DNA from: Thermoguttaceae bacterium
GTDB taxonomy: Bacteria; Planctomycetota; Planctomycetia; Pirellulales; Thermoguttaceae
NCBI GenBank assembly: GCA_017559825.1
Contig: JAFYQR010000223.1
Span: 1-64,000, forward strand
Reading direction: 5' to 3'
DNA length: 64,000 nt
In this document: positions 33,284 to 42,256 of the stretch, piece by piece
How positions within the stretch are numbered: the stretch's first letter is position 1
Layout: every line of letters starts with the position of its first letter
Notes under the pieces: generated by a model
Database searches by the model: none
The model's input: the letters and a program-made list of their open reading frames with translations, nothing else
Told to the model about the DNA's origin: nothing
Program-made: the position numbers and the translations under genes

Positions 33284-33700
33284 TCAGATGCTCTTGCGAC
33301 GGATCAGGCGGCACTTGACGGGCATCTTGTGCGCCAGACGGTTGAAGCAGAGCTTCGCGGTTTCTTCCGGAACGCCCGCGACTTCGTACATGACCGTGCC
33401 CGGTTTAACGACGGCGGCCCAGTATTCCGGTTCCCCTTTACCCTTACCCATACGAGTTTCGAGCGGAATCGAGGTGATCGGCTTGTGCGGGAAAATGCGG
33501 ATGTAAAGCTTACCCTCGGCGCGGAGGTATTGTTGCGCCGCGATACGACCGGCTTCGATCGTTTGAGCGCTAATCCAGCCGCCTTCGAGCGTTTGGAGCC
33601 CGAAATCGCCAAAGCTGACAGCTTGGCCGCGGGTCGCGTTACCGCTTATACGCCCTCTTTGTACTTTTCGGTGCTTGACTCTTTTCGGCATTCTGGCCAT
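33284..33700 (-). CDS. rplP: Ribosomal protein uL16
   Basis: The product has 138 residues. ATG 33700 (MARMPKRVKHRKVQRG) is chosen because GAGGA stands eight bases upstream. This start lies inside the 3' end of rpsC, giving a 62-bp overlap in a different frame. The family parts FGDFGLQTLEGGWISAQTIEAGR and VYEVAGVPEE-like C-terminus (VMYEVAGVPEETAK) are present. Confidence 0.96.
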   Translation of the reverse strand: MARMPKRVKHRKVQRGRISGNATRGQAVSFGDFGLQTLEGGWISAQTIEAGRIAAQQYLRAEGKLYIRIFPHKPITSIPLETRMGKGKGEPEYWAAVVKPGTVMYEVAGVPEETAKLCFNRLAHKMPVKCRLIRRKSI

Positions 33701-34355
33701 TGTTATCGTCCTCGCTATATTCGCCTTGATTAATCCAAACTTGAATCCCAATGTGACCTTGCGCGATCTTGGCTTCCGCGAAGCCGTAATCGATTTTCGC
33801 GCGAAGAGTCGAGAGCGGAATCGAACCGACCGATTGTTTCTCGCAACGAGCCATTTCGGCGCCGCCGAGACGTCCGGACAGTTGAATCTTGATGCCCTTG
33901 GCGCCCTTTTCCATCGCTTTGCCCATCGCGTGTTTCATGACGCGGCGGAAGCTGGCGCGTTTGCAAAGTTGATCGCCGATGTCTTCCGCGACCAATTGAG
34001 CGACCAATTCCGGGTCGTCGACTTGCTCAATCTTCAGATTGATGCGACGGCCGGTGAGGTTTTGGAGCTCGTTTTGAAGCTCTTCGATCTTTTCGCCCTT
34101 GCGACCGATCAAAAGACCGGGACGAGCGGCGAAGAGAATGACGCGAACTTCGTCGCGGGTGCGTTCGATTTCGATCTTCGCGATCGCCGGATAAACCGGA
34201 ACGCCGTCTTTATTCTTTTGTTTTTTAATGAAGTCGCGGATTCGCTTGTCTTCGACGAGGAGCGCGGAAAATTCTTTTTTCGGAGCGTACCAGCGGCTCT
34301 TCCAATCTTCCATAACGCCGACGCGAAACGCGACGGGATTGACCTTTTGACCCAT
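33639..34355 (-). CDS. rpsC: Ribosomal protein uS3
   Basis: This 238-residue KH-domain protein starts MGQKVNPVAFRVGVMEDWKS and holds the KH motif PGLLIGRKGEKIEEL. The C-terminal ~25 residues are Asn/Lys-rich and disordered, and they are encoded by the stretch that overlaps rplP. It lies between rplV and rplP. Confidence 0.97.
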   Translation of the reverse strand: MGQKVNPVAFRVGVMEDWKSRWYAPKKEFSALLVEDKRIRDFIKKQKNKDGVPVYPAIAKIEIERTRDEVRVILFAARPGLLIGRKGEKIEELQNELQNLTGRRINLKIEQVDDPELVAQLVAEDIGDQLCKRASFRRVMKHAMGKAMEKGAKGIKIQLSGRLGGAEMARCEKQSVGSIPLSTLRAKIDYGFAEAKIAQGHIGIQVWINQGEYSEDDNNGQNAEKSQAPKSTKRAYKR

Positions 34356-34407
34356 GACTTACTAGTCCTTGTATTTAATGGCGATTCTCGCCCGTGCTAG
34401 CTGACAA

Positions 34408-34761
34408 TTACTCCAAGACGACGCTGATGTGGCTCGAGCGGCGTTTGATCACCGTGGACATGCCGCGCGAACCGGCCTTCCAGCGACGAGCCATCGGGCC
34501 GCCGTCGACGCGGACGTCGACGACGCGGAGGTCTTCGATCGACGAGGCGCGGAGGTCTTCGGCGTTGTGCATCGCGCTCTTCAGGACTTTTTCGAGCATG
34601 CGCGCGCCGCGGTTCGGATAGCATTGCAGGAGCGTCATCGCTTCGTCGGCGTATTTGCCGCGAATCAAGTCCGCGAAAACGCGAACTTTTTGAGCGCTAA
34701 TCTGCGCAAACTTATGTTGCGCGCGATATCGAGGAACTTCGTTCATTCTTTCTTCTTGCAT
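34408..34761 (-). CDS. rplV: Ribosomal protein uL22
   Basis: The product has 117 residues if ATG 34761 (MQEERMNEVPRYRAQH) is used; a second ATG is five codons in, and a further one is in frame upstream. An AGGTG lies about seven bases before 34761. The tunnel-lining beta-hairpin region (RVVDVRVDGGPMARRWKAGS) confirms identity. Confidence 0.95.
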   Translation of the reverse strand: MQEERMNEVPRYRAQHKFAQISAQKVRVFADLIRGKYADEAMTLLQCYPNRGARMLEKVLKSAMHNAEDLRASSIEDLRVVDVRVDGGPMARRWKAGSRGMSTVIKRRSSHISVVLE

Positions 34762-34779
34762 TGTTCGCACCTATCCGAA

Positions 34780-35046
34780 TTATTTGCCTTTGCCGCCGTG
34801 GCCGCGGAAAACGCGAGTCAACGAGAATTCGCCCAGCTTGTGGCCGACCATTTCTTCGGTAACAAAAACCTTCAAAAACGCTTTGCCGTTGTGAACGAGG
34901 AACGTGTGGCCGACAAATTCGGGGACGATCGTGCAAGCGCGCGCCCAAGTCTTAACCGGTTCTTTTTTGCCCTGTTGATCGAGCTTTTCGATTTTAGCGA
35001 AAAGTTTATAATCAACGAACGGACCCTTTTTAAGTGATCTACTCAT
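34780..35046 (-). CDS. rpsS: Ribosomal protein uS19
   Basis: This 88-residue head protein starts [20 protein letters not shown] and ends [17 protein letters not shown]. It lies between rplB and rplV and has normal length. Confidence 0.97.
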   Translation of the reverse strand: MSRSLKKGPFVDYKLFAKIEKLDQQGKKEPVKTWARACTIVPEFVGHTFLVHNGKAFLKVFVTEEMVGHKLGEFSLTRVFRGHGGKGK

Positions 35047-35149
35047 TTATTTTCCAGTTGAAGTTTTCTTATTTTGCTGCGGAAAACTAAACCGAGGGAG
35101 GAAGTCGGAGGCATCCCGTTCCTCCCGTCAATTTACAAACCAATCGCTA

Positions 35150-36007
35150 TCAGGAAAGTTTCAGGACGCCGTAGCGACGGCTGCGGCGACGGCGAATAAT
35201 CGCCTTGTTCGACGGCTTCTTGTGCTTGCGAGTCGAGGTGCCTTTGGTCGGCTTGCCCGTCGGGCTGACCGGATGGCGACCGCCCTTGGTGCGGCCTTCG
35301 CCGCCGCCGTGCGGGTGGTCGATCGGGTTCATCGCGGTGCCGCGGACGTGCGGGCGACGACCGAGCCAACGGTTGCGACCGGCTTTACCGAGGACGACGT
35401 TCATATGGTCGCCGTTCCCAACGACGCCGATGACGGCGCGGCAGGAGCTCGGAATACGACGGATTTCACCGCTCGGGAGCGTGATTTGCGCCCAATTTTC
35501 TTCGCGAGCGACAAGCGTCGCTTTCGAACCGGCGCTGCGGCACATGCAACCGCCGCGACCCGGACGAAGTTCAATGTTGTGGATTTCGGAACCGAGCGGA
35601 ATCTTGTTCAACGGGAGGCAGTTCCCGACGCGCGGTTCGGCCGCGGCGCCGCTGTTGAGCGTCATGCCGACGACAACGCCTTCCGGGGCGACGACGTAGC
35701 GTTTTTCGCCGTCGGCGTAAACCAGAAGCGCGATGCGAGCGGTGCGGTTCGGGTCGTATTGGATCGAGGCGACGCGCGCCGGAATCCCGTCCTTATTGCG
35801 ACGGAAGTCGATCAAACGAAGTTGGCGTTTGTGCCCGCCGCCGCGATGGCGAACGGTGATGACGCCTTGGTTGTTGCGGCCGTTGCAACGGCGCTTCGGA
35901 CGGAGAAGGCTTTTTTCCGGCTTCGCGCCCTTCGTCAGCTCGGCAAAGTCGCTGACGCTCATGTTTCGCCGACCCGCGTTATTCGGTTTGTATCGTCGAA
36001 TACCCAT
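35150..36007 (-). CDS. rplB: Ribosomal protein uL2
   Basis: This 285-residue peptidyl-transferase-region protein has [24 protein letters not shown] near the start and the conserved loop [20 protein letters not shown] near 222-241. Length and position between rplW and rpsS are normal. Confidence 0.97.
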   Translation of the reverse strand: MGIRRYKPNNAGRRNMSVSDFAELTKGAKPEKSLLRPKRRCNGRNNQGVITVRHRGGGHKRQLRLIDFRRNKDGIPARVASIQYDPNRTARIALLVYADGEKRYVVAPEGVVVGMTLNSGAAAEPRVGNCLPLNKIPLGSEIHNIELRPGRGGCMCRSAGSKATLVAREENWAQITLPSGEIRRIPSSCRAVIGVVGNGDHMNVVLGKAGRNRWLGRRPHVRGTAMNPIDHPHGGGEGRTKGGRHPVSPTGKPTKGTSTRKHKKPSNKAIIRRRRSRRYGVLKLS

Positions 36008-36066
36008 TATGTTAATCTCGCTATTTTATTACGTTGATTTTTTCTTCAATTCGAAACGCCGGTCGA

Positions 36067-36384
36067 TCAATAGAGGTCGAGACGATGTTCGTCGTCCAAC
36101 TTGACCATCGCTTTTTTCCACGATTTCGTACAACCGACGCCCTTGCGAGTGCGGCGTTTTTTGCCTTGACGGTTTTGCGTGCTGACGGCGACGACTTTGA
36201 CGTCGTAGAGCGCTTCAATCGCGTCTTTGATGTCGAGCTTCGAGGCCAGTTTATTGACTTCGAAGGTGTAAACGTTGCGCGCCGCCGAGTTGTGGAAAGC
36301 TTTTTCGGTAACGATCGGGCGAATAACGACTTGATACGGCTCGAGAACGAGTTTGGTATCGGTAACGTCTTTGCATTGAGGCAT
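36067..36384 (-). CDS. rplW: Ribosomal protein uL23
   Basis: The product has 105 residues. It matches the family by the PIVTEKAF-type start (VIRPIVTEKAFHNS) and the arm region VSTQNRQGKKRRTRKGVG. It sits beside the exit tunnel, where it docks the signal recognition particle and trigger factor; the tig gene is at the other end of the window. Confidence 0.96.
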   Translation of the reverse strand: MPQCKDVTDTKLVLEPYQVVIRPIVTEKAFHNSAARNVYTFEVNKLASKLDIKDAIEALYDVKVVAVSTQNRQGKKRRTRKGVGCTKSWKKAMVKLDDEHRLDLY

Positions 36385-36442
36385 TGTCTTATTCCTTATC
36401 TTTCTGGTTCGTTCGATTCCGGACGTCTACGCCGAGCCGAGC

Positions 36443-37072
36443 TCAGGCTTCGACGCGGGTTTTGACGAACGCGTCCATCGCCGATTTCGTAACCAAAAGT
36501 TGTTTCGGACGAAGAATTTCGTAAGCGTTCAGGTCGGAGACGGGAAGAATTTTCGCCGTCGGGATGTTGCGAACGCTGAGGTACATGTTCGCGTCGTATT
36601 TATCGACGACGACGAGCACCGTTTTATCGATCGCGAGTTTGTTGAGAACTTCGGCGACGACTTTAGTTTTCGGGGCTTCGACTTGAAGAACGTCGATCAT
36701 CTTGACGAATTCGGCGCGAACTTTTTCGGCCATCGCCATGCGAGTCGCGACCTTCAGGGCTTTGCGCGGAAGACGATACGACCAGTCTTTCGGGGTCTTC
36801 GCGAAAATATGGCCGCCGCCGCGACGAACGCCGGAGCGCTTGTGACCGGCGCGAGCGTTGCCCGTGCCCTTTTGACGATACATCTTTTTACGCGAACCGG
36901 AAACTTCCGAGCGAGTCTTCGTTTTCGCGGAACCTTGGCGAAGGTTCGCTTGGTACATCACGACGGCGTCGTGAAGCAACTGTTTGCTGACCTTCGGCGC
37001 CATCGCGTCGAGATCGAGTTCGTAGGACCCGACTTGGGCGCCGGTCTTGTCGTAAATCGGTAAGTTAGTCAT
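36443..37072 (-). CDS. rplD: Ribosomal protein uL4
   Basis: The product has 209 residues. The long tunnel loop is recognised by TRSEVSGSRKKMYRQKGTGNARAG. In E. coli L4 is the repressor of the S10 operon through its leader; whether that holds here is unknown, but a long structured leader precedes rpsJ. Confidence 0.96.
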   Translation of the reverse strand: MTNLPIYDKTGAQVGSYELDLDAMAPKVSKQLLHDAVVMYQANLRQGSAKTKTRSEVSGSRKKMYRQKGTGNARAGHKRSGVRRGGGHIFAKTPKDWSYRLPRKALKVATRMAMAEKVRAEFVKMIDVLQVEAPKTKVVAEVLNKLAIDKTVLVVVDKYDANMYLSVRNIPTAKILPVSDLNAYEILRPKQLLVTKSAMDAFVKTRVEA

Positions 37073-37132
37073 TTTAACTCAATATTCAAATTAAATATTT
37101 ATTTTCTTATTTGCGTTTACGTCGTCCGAAAA

Positions 37133-37852
37133 TCAGGCGAGGCGCCATTTATTGTGCTTCGGAGCCGGCAATTTGTTGGTCGGACGAATCGCGACGTAGG
37201 AGCCGATCGGGCCCGGAACGGCGCCGCGAATGACGAGCAAATTATTTTCTTTATCGACAACGACAACCTTTTGATTGCGAACCGTGCACTTGGCGTTGCC
37301 ATAGTGTCCCGGCATGCGCTTCCCTTTCGGGGTGCGGCTCGGATAGGCGCTGCAACCGGTCGAACCAAGGTGACGGTGGCATTTCTTAACGCCGTGCGTG
37401 GCGCGTTGGCCGCTAAAATTATGGCGTTTCATCGCGCCGGCGTAACCGCGACCCTTGCTGCGAGCCGTAACGTCGACCGCAACGACGTCGTTGAAAACTT
37501 CGACGTCGTAGTTTTGACCGACTTCGAAACCTTCGACCGGAACGCGGAATTCGCGAACGAAACGCTTCGGTTCGCAGTCCGCTTTCTTCGCGAGTTCAAC
37601 GCCCGCCGCGACGGCCGCCTTTTGGCGTTTGCTGTCGATGTTGGCGACGTGGCCGCGTTCGCTTTTACGAGCGAGACGACGCGGTTTGTCTTTATAACCG
37701 AGTTGGACGGCTTCGTAACCGTCGCGTTCCATCGTCTTCACTTGAAGAACGCAGCACGGACCCGCTTGAATAACGGTAACAGGAATCACTTCTCCCTGTT
37801 CGGTGTATAACTGGCTCATACCGAGTTTTTGCCCAAGTAAACCGATACCCAT
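37133..37852 (-). CDS. rplC: Ribosomal protein uL3
   Basis: The product has 239 residues. It starts MGIGLLGQKLGMSQLYTEQG and holds the central loop GTRARSKGRGYAG-like segment (VTARSKGRGYAGAMKRHNF) that reaches toward the peptidyl transferase centre. It lies between rpsJ and rplD. Confidence 0.97.
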   Translation of the reverse strand: MGIGLLGQKLGMSQLYTEQGEVIPVTVIQAGPCCVLQVKTMERDGYEAVQLGYKDKPRRLARKSERGHVANIDSKRQKAAVAAGVELAKKADCEPKRFVREFRVPVEGFEVGQNYDVEVFNDVVAVDVTARSKGRGYAGAMKRHNFSGQRATHGVKKCHRHLGSTGCSAYPSRTPKGKRMPGHYGNAKCTVRNQKVVVVDKENNLLVIRGAVPGPIGSYVAIRPTNKLPAPKHNKWRLA

Positions 37853-37960
37853 ATCTCTTTTTCCTCTATTGTCTATCGCAGACAGATTTTATTTAAGTCG
37901 CATTGCGGCCCGTCTATCGTTGGGTGAAGGCCGTTACGACGTTTGGTTTTTCAGTGCAGA

Positions 37961-38290
37961 TTAACGAGCGCCCGTCGCTTTAATTTTGATATCGACGCCG
38001 GCCGGAAGATTCAGCTTGTTCAACGCGTCGATCGTTTTCGCGGTCGCTTGAACGATGTCGATAACGCGCTTGTGCGTGCGAATTTCAAATTGTTGACGAG
38101 CTTTTTTGTCGACGTGCGGGCTGGAAAGAACGGTGTATTGCTCGATGCGCGTCGGGAGCGGAATCGGGCCTCGAACGATCGAGCCGGTGCGTTTGGCGGT
38201 TTCAACGATCTCCAACGCGCTTTGATCGAGCGTGGCGTGATCGTAGGCTTCCATACGAATTCTGATGATGGCGTTGTCGGAAGTCGACAC
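37961..38290 (-). CDS. rpsJ: Ribosomal protein uS10, GTG start
   Basis: The product has 109 residues. It begins at GTG 38290, with GGAG seven bases upstream. The family segments [17 protein letters not shown] and [16 protein letters not shown] are clear. It is the first gene of the S10 cluster and is preceded by a ~390-nt leader. rpsL, rpsG, fusA and tuf, often found upstream, are not here. Confidence 0.97.
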   Translation of the reverse strand: MSTSDNAIIRIRMEAYDHATLDQSALEIVETAKRTGSIVRGPIPLPTRIEQYTVLSSPHVDKKARQQFEIRTHKRVIDIVQATAKTIDALNKLNLPAGVDIKIKATGAR

Positions 38291-38680
38291 TGTAATTCTC
38301 CGTTCTTTCCTAACCTAATTGACAAATATCCGGAACCGTCGCCGTTTTTCGTCGTTTTCGACGCGAAAAAACATTATTGACGCGCGATTCTTGTTTTACG
38401 CAACTTCCCCGCTTGCGATTAACGTTTGCAAAGGGGAAAATCGATTTTGCTCGATAATATTTTCCTGTTGCAGTCGCCGACTAATATAGCCTAACCCGTT
38501 GAGCGAAAGGGGCTTTCTTTTCTCAAAGAACGTTGACGCGAGACTCGTTAATCGCCGAAGTTCGTCGGAACCGCGGTCGAAGTCGCCCTCATTGGCGGAA
38601 TCGGCTCGCTGCGCTTAGCGTCGATAGAATTGCAAGCGGCGCTCGTCAACGTTCTTTGTCGCCGGTAATTTGCAACGACT
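38291..38680 (-). promoter_or_regulatory. Structured leader RNA of the S10 operon (or separate RNA)
   Basis: A promoter at 38686-38713 would start a ~390-nt leader. Within it, 38524-38538 and 38644-38658 form a perfect 15-bp inverted repeat (CAAAGAACGTTGACG) enclosing ~105 nt with smaller hairpins (for example CGCC/GGCG around 38584-38597). An outer GTTGCA/TGCAAC pair (38467-38472 with 38671-38676) closes the whole. A second AT-rich hairpin lies at 38435-38464. No ORF fits. Whether it binds a ribosomal protein is unknown. Confidence 0.5.
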
Positions 38681-38685
38681 AGTTC

Positions 38686-38713
38686 AGTATATCCGAGAAC
38701 TTCTTTTTAACAA
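38686..38713 (-). promoter_or_regulatory. Promoter of the S10 operon
   Basis: On the - strand: TTGTTA (38708-38713), 16 bp, TATACT (38686-38691). Confidence 0.55.
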
Positions 38714-38874
38714 GGGGGCAACAAGAGATTTTCCCCCGTTTTTTCTAAATTTCCAGAAATTTTAACAAAAACCGCGTCGAGAAACGGATATTTAGCGGTT
38801 ATTTGCGTCGTAATTACGGTTCGACAACGCCTGCGCAACGCGTTTTTTCGTCATAATCGCTACGACATAACCAA

Positions 38875-38899
38875 AGAAAAAACGACGTTTTCCGCCGTT
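38875..38899 (-). terminator. Terminator after coaC
   Basis: A 7-bp stem (AACGGCG with CGTCGTT, one G-T pair) is followed on the - strand by a T run. Confidence 0.55.
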
Positions 38900-38940
38900 T
38901 TTCATCGCGCGTCTTTTAACGCGGCCTCCGCGTCGAGGAC

Positions 38941-39531
38941 TCACGCCGCCTTCGCGCGCTCGCGCAACGCCGCGACGACGGCGGCAAAAATCGTTTCCGG
39001 CTCGGCCATTCGACCGACGCCCGCCTCGCCGCAGCTGAACCGCCCGGTTTCCGGGCCGACGAACAGCGCGCCGTCTTCGAGCAGTTGCCGAACGTTGCGG
39101 CGCGTCGCCGGCTTTTCCCACATCGCCGCGTTCATCGCCGGAGCGTAAATCAACGTTCCGGCAAACGCGAGAATCGTCGACGCCATCAGATTGTCGGCAA
39201 ATCCGGCGGCGGCCTTCGCCATCGTGTTCGCCGTCGCGGGAGCGACGCAAAAAACCTCCGCCCGACGCGCCAATTCGATATGCGGGTGCGCGAGATTCGG
39301 CCCCCACATCGTCGTCGCGACGGGCCGCCCGGAAAGCGCCTCAAACGTCTTCGGCGCGACCAGCTTCGTCGCCGCTTCGGTCATTACGACCGTAACGCCA
39401 AGCCCCGCTTTTCGCGCCAAACTCGTCAACGCCGCCGCTTTGTACGCCGCGATCCCGCCGCAAACGCCGAGCAAAACTTCGCGCCCGACAAGATCGGAAA
39501 ATTCGCGGAAGTCGCGAAAATCGCCGCTCAT
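38941..39531 (-). CDS. coaC: Phosphopantothenoylcysteine decarboxylase domain protein (CoaC type)
   Basis: This flavin-dependent enzyme decarboxylates phosphopantothenoylcysteine in coenzyme A synthesis. It has the family elements GVCGGIAAYKA, HIELARRAEVFCVAPATANTMAK, APAMNAAMWEKPATRRNV and FSCGEAGVGRMAEP. The catalytic histidine is His90 of HIELA. At 196 residues it lacks the C-terminal CoaB synthetase domain found in fused CoaBC, so CoaB is either encoded elsewhere or beyond reach here. Its ATG overlaps the rpoZ stop (ATGA). The order gmk-rpoZ-coaC is the same as in Bacillus. Confidence 0.9.
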   Translation of the reverse strand: MSGDFRDFREFSDLVGREVLLGVCGGIAAYKAAALTSLARKAGLGVTVVMTEAATKLVAPKTFEALSGRPVATTMWGPNLAHPHIELARRAEVFCVAPATANTMAKAAAGFADNLMASTILAFAGTLIYAPAMNAAMWEKPATRRNVRQLLEDGALFVGPETGRFSCGEAGVGRMAEPETIFAAVVAALRERAKAA

Positions 39532-39812
39532 CAGAACGCCGCGTTCCCGAAATCGTCGAACGCCGGAACCGCGTCGACGTTTTCGTCGGCGGCGGGAATA
39601 TTTTCGACGACTTCGCCGTCCATATTCAAGTAAATCTTGTCTTCCAAAATTTCTTGGATGACGATTTGCAACTTGTCCTTTTTATCGGCGTTCGAAACAA
39701 ACGAATGCGCGCCCTTGTTCAAAAAAACGAGTCGCTTTTGAATCAGCGCGGAGAGACGAAAACGACCGCCGACTTTTTCGATCAGCTTTTCTTCTTTGAG
39801 TTCTTCAATCAT
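39531..39812 (-). CDS. rpoZ: RNA polymerase omega subunit
   Basis: The product has 93 residues. The sequence EKVGGRFRLSALIQKRLVFLNKGA near the start and VIQEILEDKIYL later match omega. It promotes polymerase assembly. The C-terminal ~25 residues are acidic and disordered. It sits between gmk and coaC, the usual neighbours, and overlaps coaC by four bases. Confidence 0.88.
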   Translation of the reverse strand: MIEELKEEKLIEKVGGRFRLSALIQKRLVFLNKGAHSFVSNADKKDKLQIVIQEILEDKIYLNMDGEVVENIPAADENVDAVPAFDDFGNAAF

Positions 39813-39894
39813 CTTAAAGCTCCTCGACGCCGCCGCGTCGTCTTTTATTATTTCCTTTATTCGCTAATACTTGCCGAAGCGACTCCCCGTCGAC

Positions 39895-40494
39895 TTAGCG
39901 TTCGCTCAAAAATCCGACGATTTGCGCGAACGCGTCGTCGAGATTGTCGTTGACGACGCGCCGACGGTAAAACCCGCTCGCCGCCAATTCCGACTCGGCC
40001 TGCGCGACGCGCTTTTCGATTTCCGCGTCGTCCTCCGAGCCGCGGCCTTTCAGGCGTTCGCGCAACGTCTCGACCGACGGCGGCTCGATAAAAATCGTCT
40101 CCGCGTCGGGATAAATCGCCGCGACGCTCGCCGCGCCCTTCACGTCGATTTCCAGAACGACCCAATCGCCTCGGTCTAGCGCGGTTTCAACGTCCTCGCG
40201 AAGCGTTCCGTAGAGCGCGCCGCCGGCGTACACCTCGAACGACTCGAGAAACTCGCCCGCCTCGCGGCGCCGCAAAAACTCGTCGCGACTAAAAAAACGA
40301 TAGTCGACGCCGTCGACCTCGCCGGGTCGCGGAGCGCGCGTCGTCGCCGAAACGCTCGAAACCAACGGAAAATCGGTTTCCGCGAAAAGACGCTTCAACA
40401 ACGTCCCCTTCCCAACGCCGGACGGCCCGGAAAAGACCAATATTCGTCCGCGCCGCGCTTCGCCGCGCTCGTCCGTTTCGTTTGTTCGTTCCAT
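39895..40494 (-). CDS. gmk: Guanylate kinase
   Basis: The enzyme phosphorylates GMP to GDP. The product has 199 residues. The P-loop SGPSGVGKGTLLKRL is near residue 20, followed by the GMP-binding segment VSATTRAPRPGEVDGVDYRFF. The segment VLEIDVKGAASV matches the family (usual EIDVQGA). The N-terminal ~14 residues are an extra charged stretch. It is part of a yicC-gmk-rpoZ-coaC run with short gaps. Confidence 0.96.
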   Translation of the reverse strand: MERTNETDERGEARRGRILVFSGPSGVGKGTLLKRLFAETDFPLVSSVSATTRAPRPGEVDGVDYRFFSRDEFLRRREAGEFLESFEVYAGGALYGTLREDVETALDRGDWVVLEIDVKGAASVAAIYPDAETIFIEPPSVETLRERLKGRGSEDDAEIEKRVAQAESELAASGFYRRRVVNDNLDDAFAQIVGFLSER

Positions 40495-40531
40495 TCGCCG
40501 CCCCGTTAATAACTCGCCGTTTCACCCGCCG

Positions 40532-41440
40532 CTACTCGACGTTTTGAACCATTTCGCGAATCCGCTCGATTCCCGACTTCATCTCGACGACGCAAGCCAG
40601 AACTTCCGGCGAGTTCGCTTTCGAACCGATCGTGTTCGTCTCGCGGAACATTTCCTGCGTGATGAAATCGAGTTTCTTCCCGCAAATCGGTTCGTTTTCC
40701 ATCGTCTCCTCGAATTGCTTCAAGTGCGAATAAAAACGAACGATTTCTTCGGAAATATCGACGCGATCGGTATAAACGGCGATCTCGCGAATCAAGTCGC
40801 TCGGATTCAGCGTCGCGCCTTCGTCGGCCAAAACCTTCGAAACGCGCTCGGTCAAACGGCGCCGATAATTCTCGACGACCGTCGGAGCCAATTTTTCAAC
40901 GTCGCCGATCAACGTTCGCAGCCCGGCCAAATTTTCGGCCAGGTCGCGTTTCATCGACGCGCCCTCGGCTTCCCGCATCGCTTGCATCCGCTCGAGAGCG
41001 GCGTCGACGCACCGGGCGATCGCGTTCCAAAGACGCTCCGGAAGCGCCGCTTTATCCTCGTCGGAGCGGGCCGCGTCCCGAACGACGCCGGGCAACCGCG
41101 CGTACTCGACGAGCGTCCCCAGCGAATCGAGCGAAACCAACTCCGGATTTTCAACGGCAAACCGACGCGCTTCGGTCAAATACCGTTTCAACGCGTCGAA
41201 ATTCAAACCGACTTCGGCTTCAGTCGCCTCTTTTTCCAAACGCAACGAAAAATTCACCGAGCCGCGCGCCAGTTTGGTTCGCAACCGCTCTTCGATTTTC
41301 GATTCAAGAACAGCGAAACCGTCCGGCAATCGAATCGACGTTTTCAAAAACCGGTTGTTCACCGCTTTAATTTCCGTCGAAATCGCGTAGCCGTCTTCGC
41401 AAGTCGAGGCGGCGCCGAAGCCCGTCATACTCGTCAACAT
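40532..41440 (-). CDS. yicC: YicC-family protein (putative endoribonuclease)
   Basis: The product has 302 residues. YicC-family proteins are reported to affect RNA turnover and sporulation or stationary phase in other bacteria. The N-terminus MLTSMTGFGAAS and the C-terminal segment GKKLDFITQEMFRETNTIGSKA are the two family hallmarks, and the middle is long-helical. It precedes gmk, which is its common neighbour (yicC-gmk-rpoZ). Biochemical activity is family knowledge, not seen here. Confidence 0.93.
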   Translation of the reverse strand: MLTSMTGFGAASTCEDGYAISTEIKAVNNRFLKTSIRLPDGFAVLESKIEERLRTKLARGSVNFSLRLEKEATEAEVGLNFDALKRYLTEARRFAVENPELVSLDSLGTLVEYARLPGVVRDAARSDEDKAALPERLWNAIARCVDAALERMQAMREAEGASMKRDLAENLAGLRTLIGDVEKLAPTVVENYRRRLTERVSKVLADEGATLNPSDLIREIAVYTDRVDISEEIVRFYSHLKQFEETMENEPICGKKLDFITQEMFRETNTIGSKANSPEVLACVVEMKSGIERIREMVQNVE

Positions 41441-41517
41441 TTCGCGTTCCTCTATTTAAGCGCGCCGACGAACGAATCCGCCCGCCGGACGCCGTTACTT
41501 TTTATTTCCCGTTTCAA

Positions 41518-41898
41518 TCACTCGGCCGCCGGAGCTTCCGTCGCCGGAGCGTCCGCGGCCGGCGACGTCTCGGTCGCCGCCGGGGCTTCCGTCGCCGGAG
41601 TTTCAACCGCCGGAGCGGTCGCGGCCGGCGCGGCGAGTTGATCGGCGAGCGCGCCGGATTGCATATTCAAAATATGACGGCCGCCGACGCACGCGAGGAA
41701 CCAAATAATCGCCGCGACGACGGTAATGCGCATAAACACGTCTCCCGTCTTGGCGCCGAACGCGCTGTTTCCGCCCATGCCGCCGAACGCGCCGACCAAA
41801 CCGCCGCCCTTGCCCCGTTGCAGCAAAATAATGAGGATCAAGAAAAGCGACAACAAAACCATGAACAGGAAAAGGAGCGATTGCAGAAAGCCGACCAT
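41518..41898 (-). CDS. secG: Preprotein translocase subunit SecG with Ala/Pro/Glu tail
   Basis: The product has 126 residues. Two membrane helices (residues ~3-26 and ~56-76) flank the family signature LLQRGKGGGLVGAFGGMGGNSAFGAKTGD. SecG helps SecA-driven translocation through SecYEG. The last ~40 residues form a low-complexity Ala-Pro-Thr-Glu repeat tail (ATEAPA type) that is unusual in length. It may share a transcript with yicC, only 77 bp downstream. Confidence 0.93.
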   Translation of the reverse strand: MVGFLQSLLFLFMVLLSLFLILIILLQRGKGGGLVGAFGGMGGNSAFGAKTGDVFMRITVVAAIIWFLACVGGRHILNMQSGALADQLAAPAATAPAVETPATEAPAATETSPAADAPATEAPAAE

Positions 41899-42256
41899 AT
41901 TGATAATCCCGTAGCGCGCCGAAAAACGTTCGTTTTCGGCATAATGTTCTTAAATTCTTTTAACGACGTTCGCGTCTCACGCCGACGCGCCGTCCGAAGG
42001 CTCGCCGCCGGAAAACGGCGTCGCCGACGCGTCTCCAAGCGAAAAACCGTCTCGCGTTATTATAATCGGAAACGCAGCGAACGCAAGCCGCCCTTGCGGA
42101 CGACGCGACGCGTTCTTCAAAAAATCTTCCGTTTTTTCCAAAAAACAGGAAAATTTTCGAAAAACGCGTCGGTAGAAACGTCGAAACCGTCGATTCGCGC
42201 CGCCGCTCGCCGTTAATTTAGGCAAAACGCGGCGAATCGTCGTTTAAACGTTCGAC
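41899..42256. other. Intergenic region between secG and tpiA
   Basis: There is no gene here. It contains the secG promoter (42059-42086). Near the tpiA stop a long imperfect inverted repeat pairs CGATTCG-CG-CCGC with GCGGCGAATCG (about 42191-42240) without a T tract on the - strand. Confidence 0.4.
42059..42086 (-). promoter_or_regulatory. Promoter of secG
   Basis: On the - strand: TTGCGT (42081-42086), 16 bp, TATAAT (42059-42064). Confidence 0.6.
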
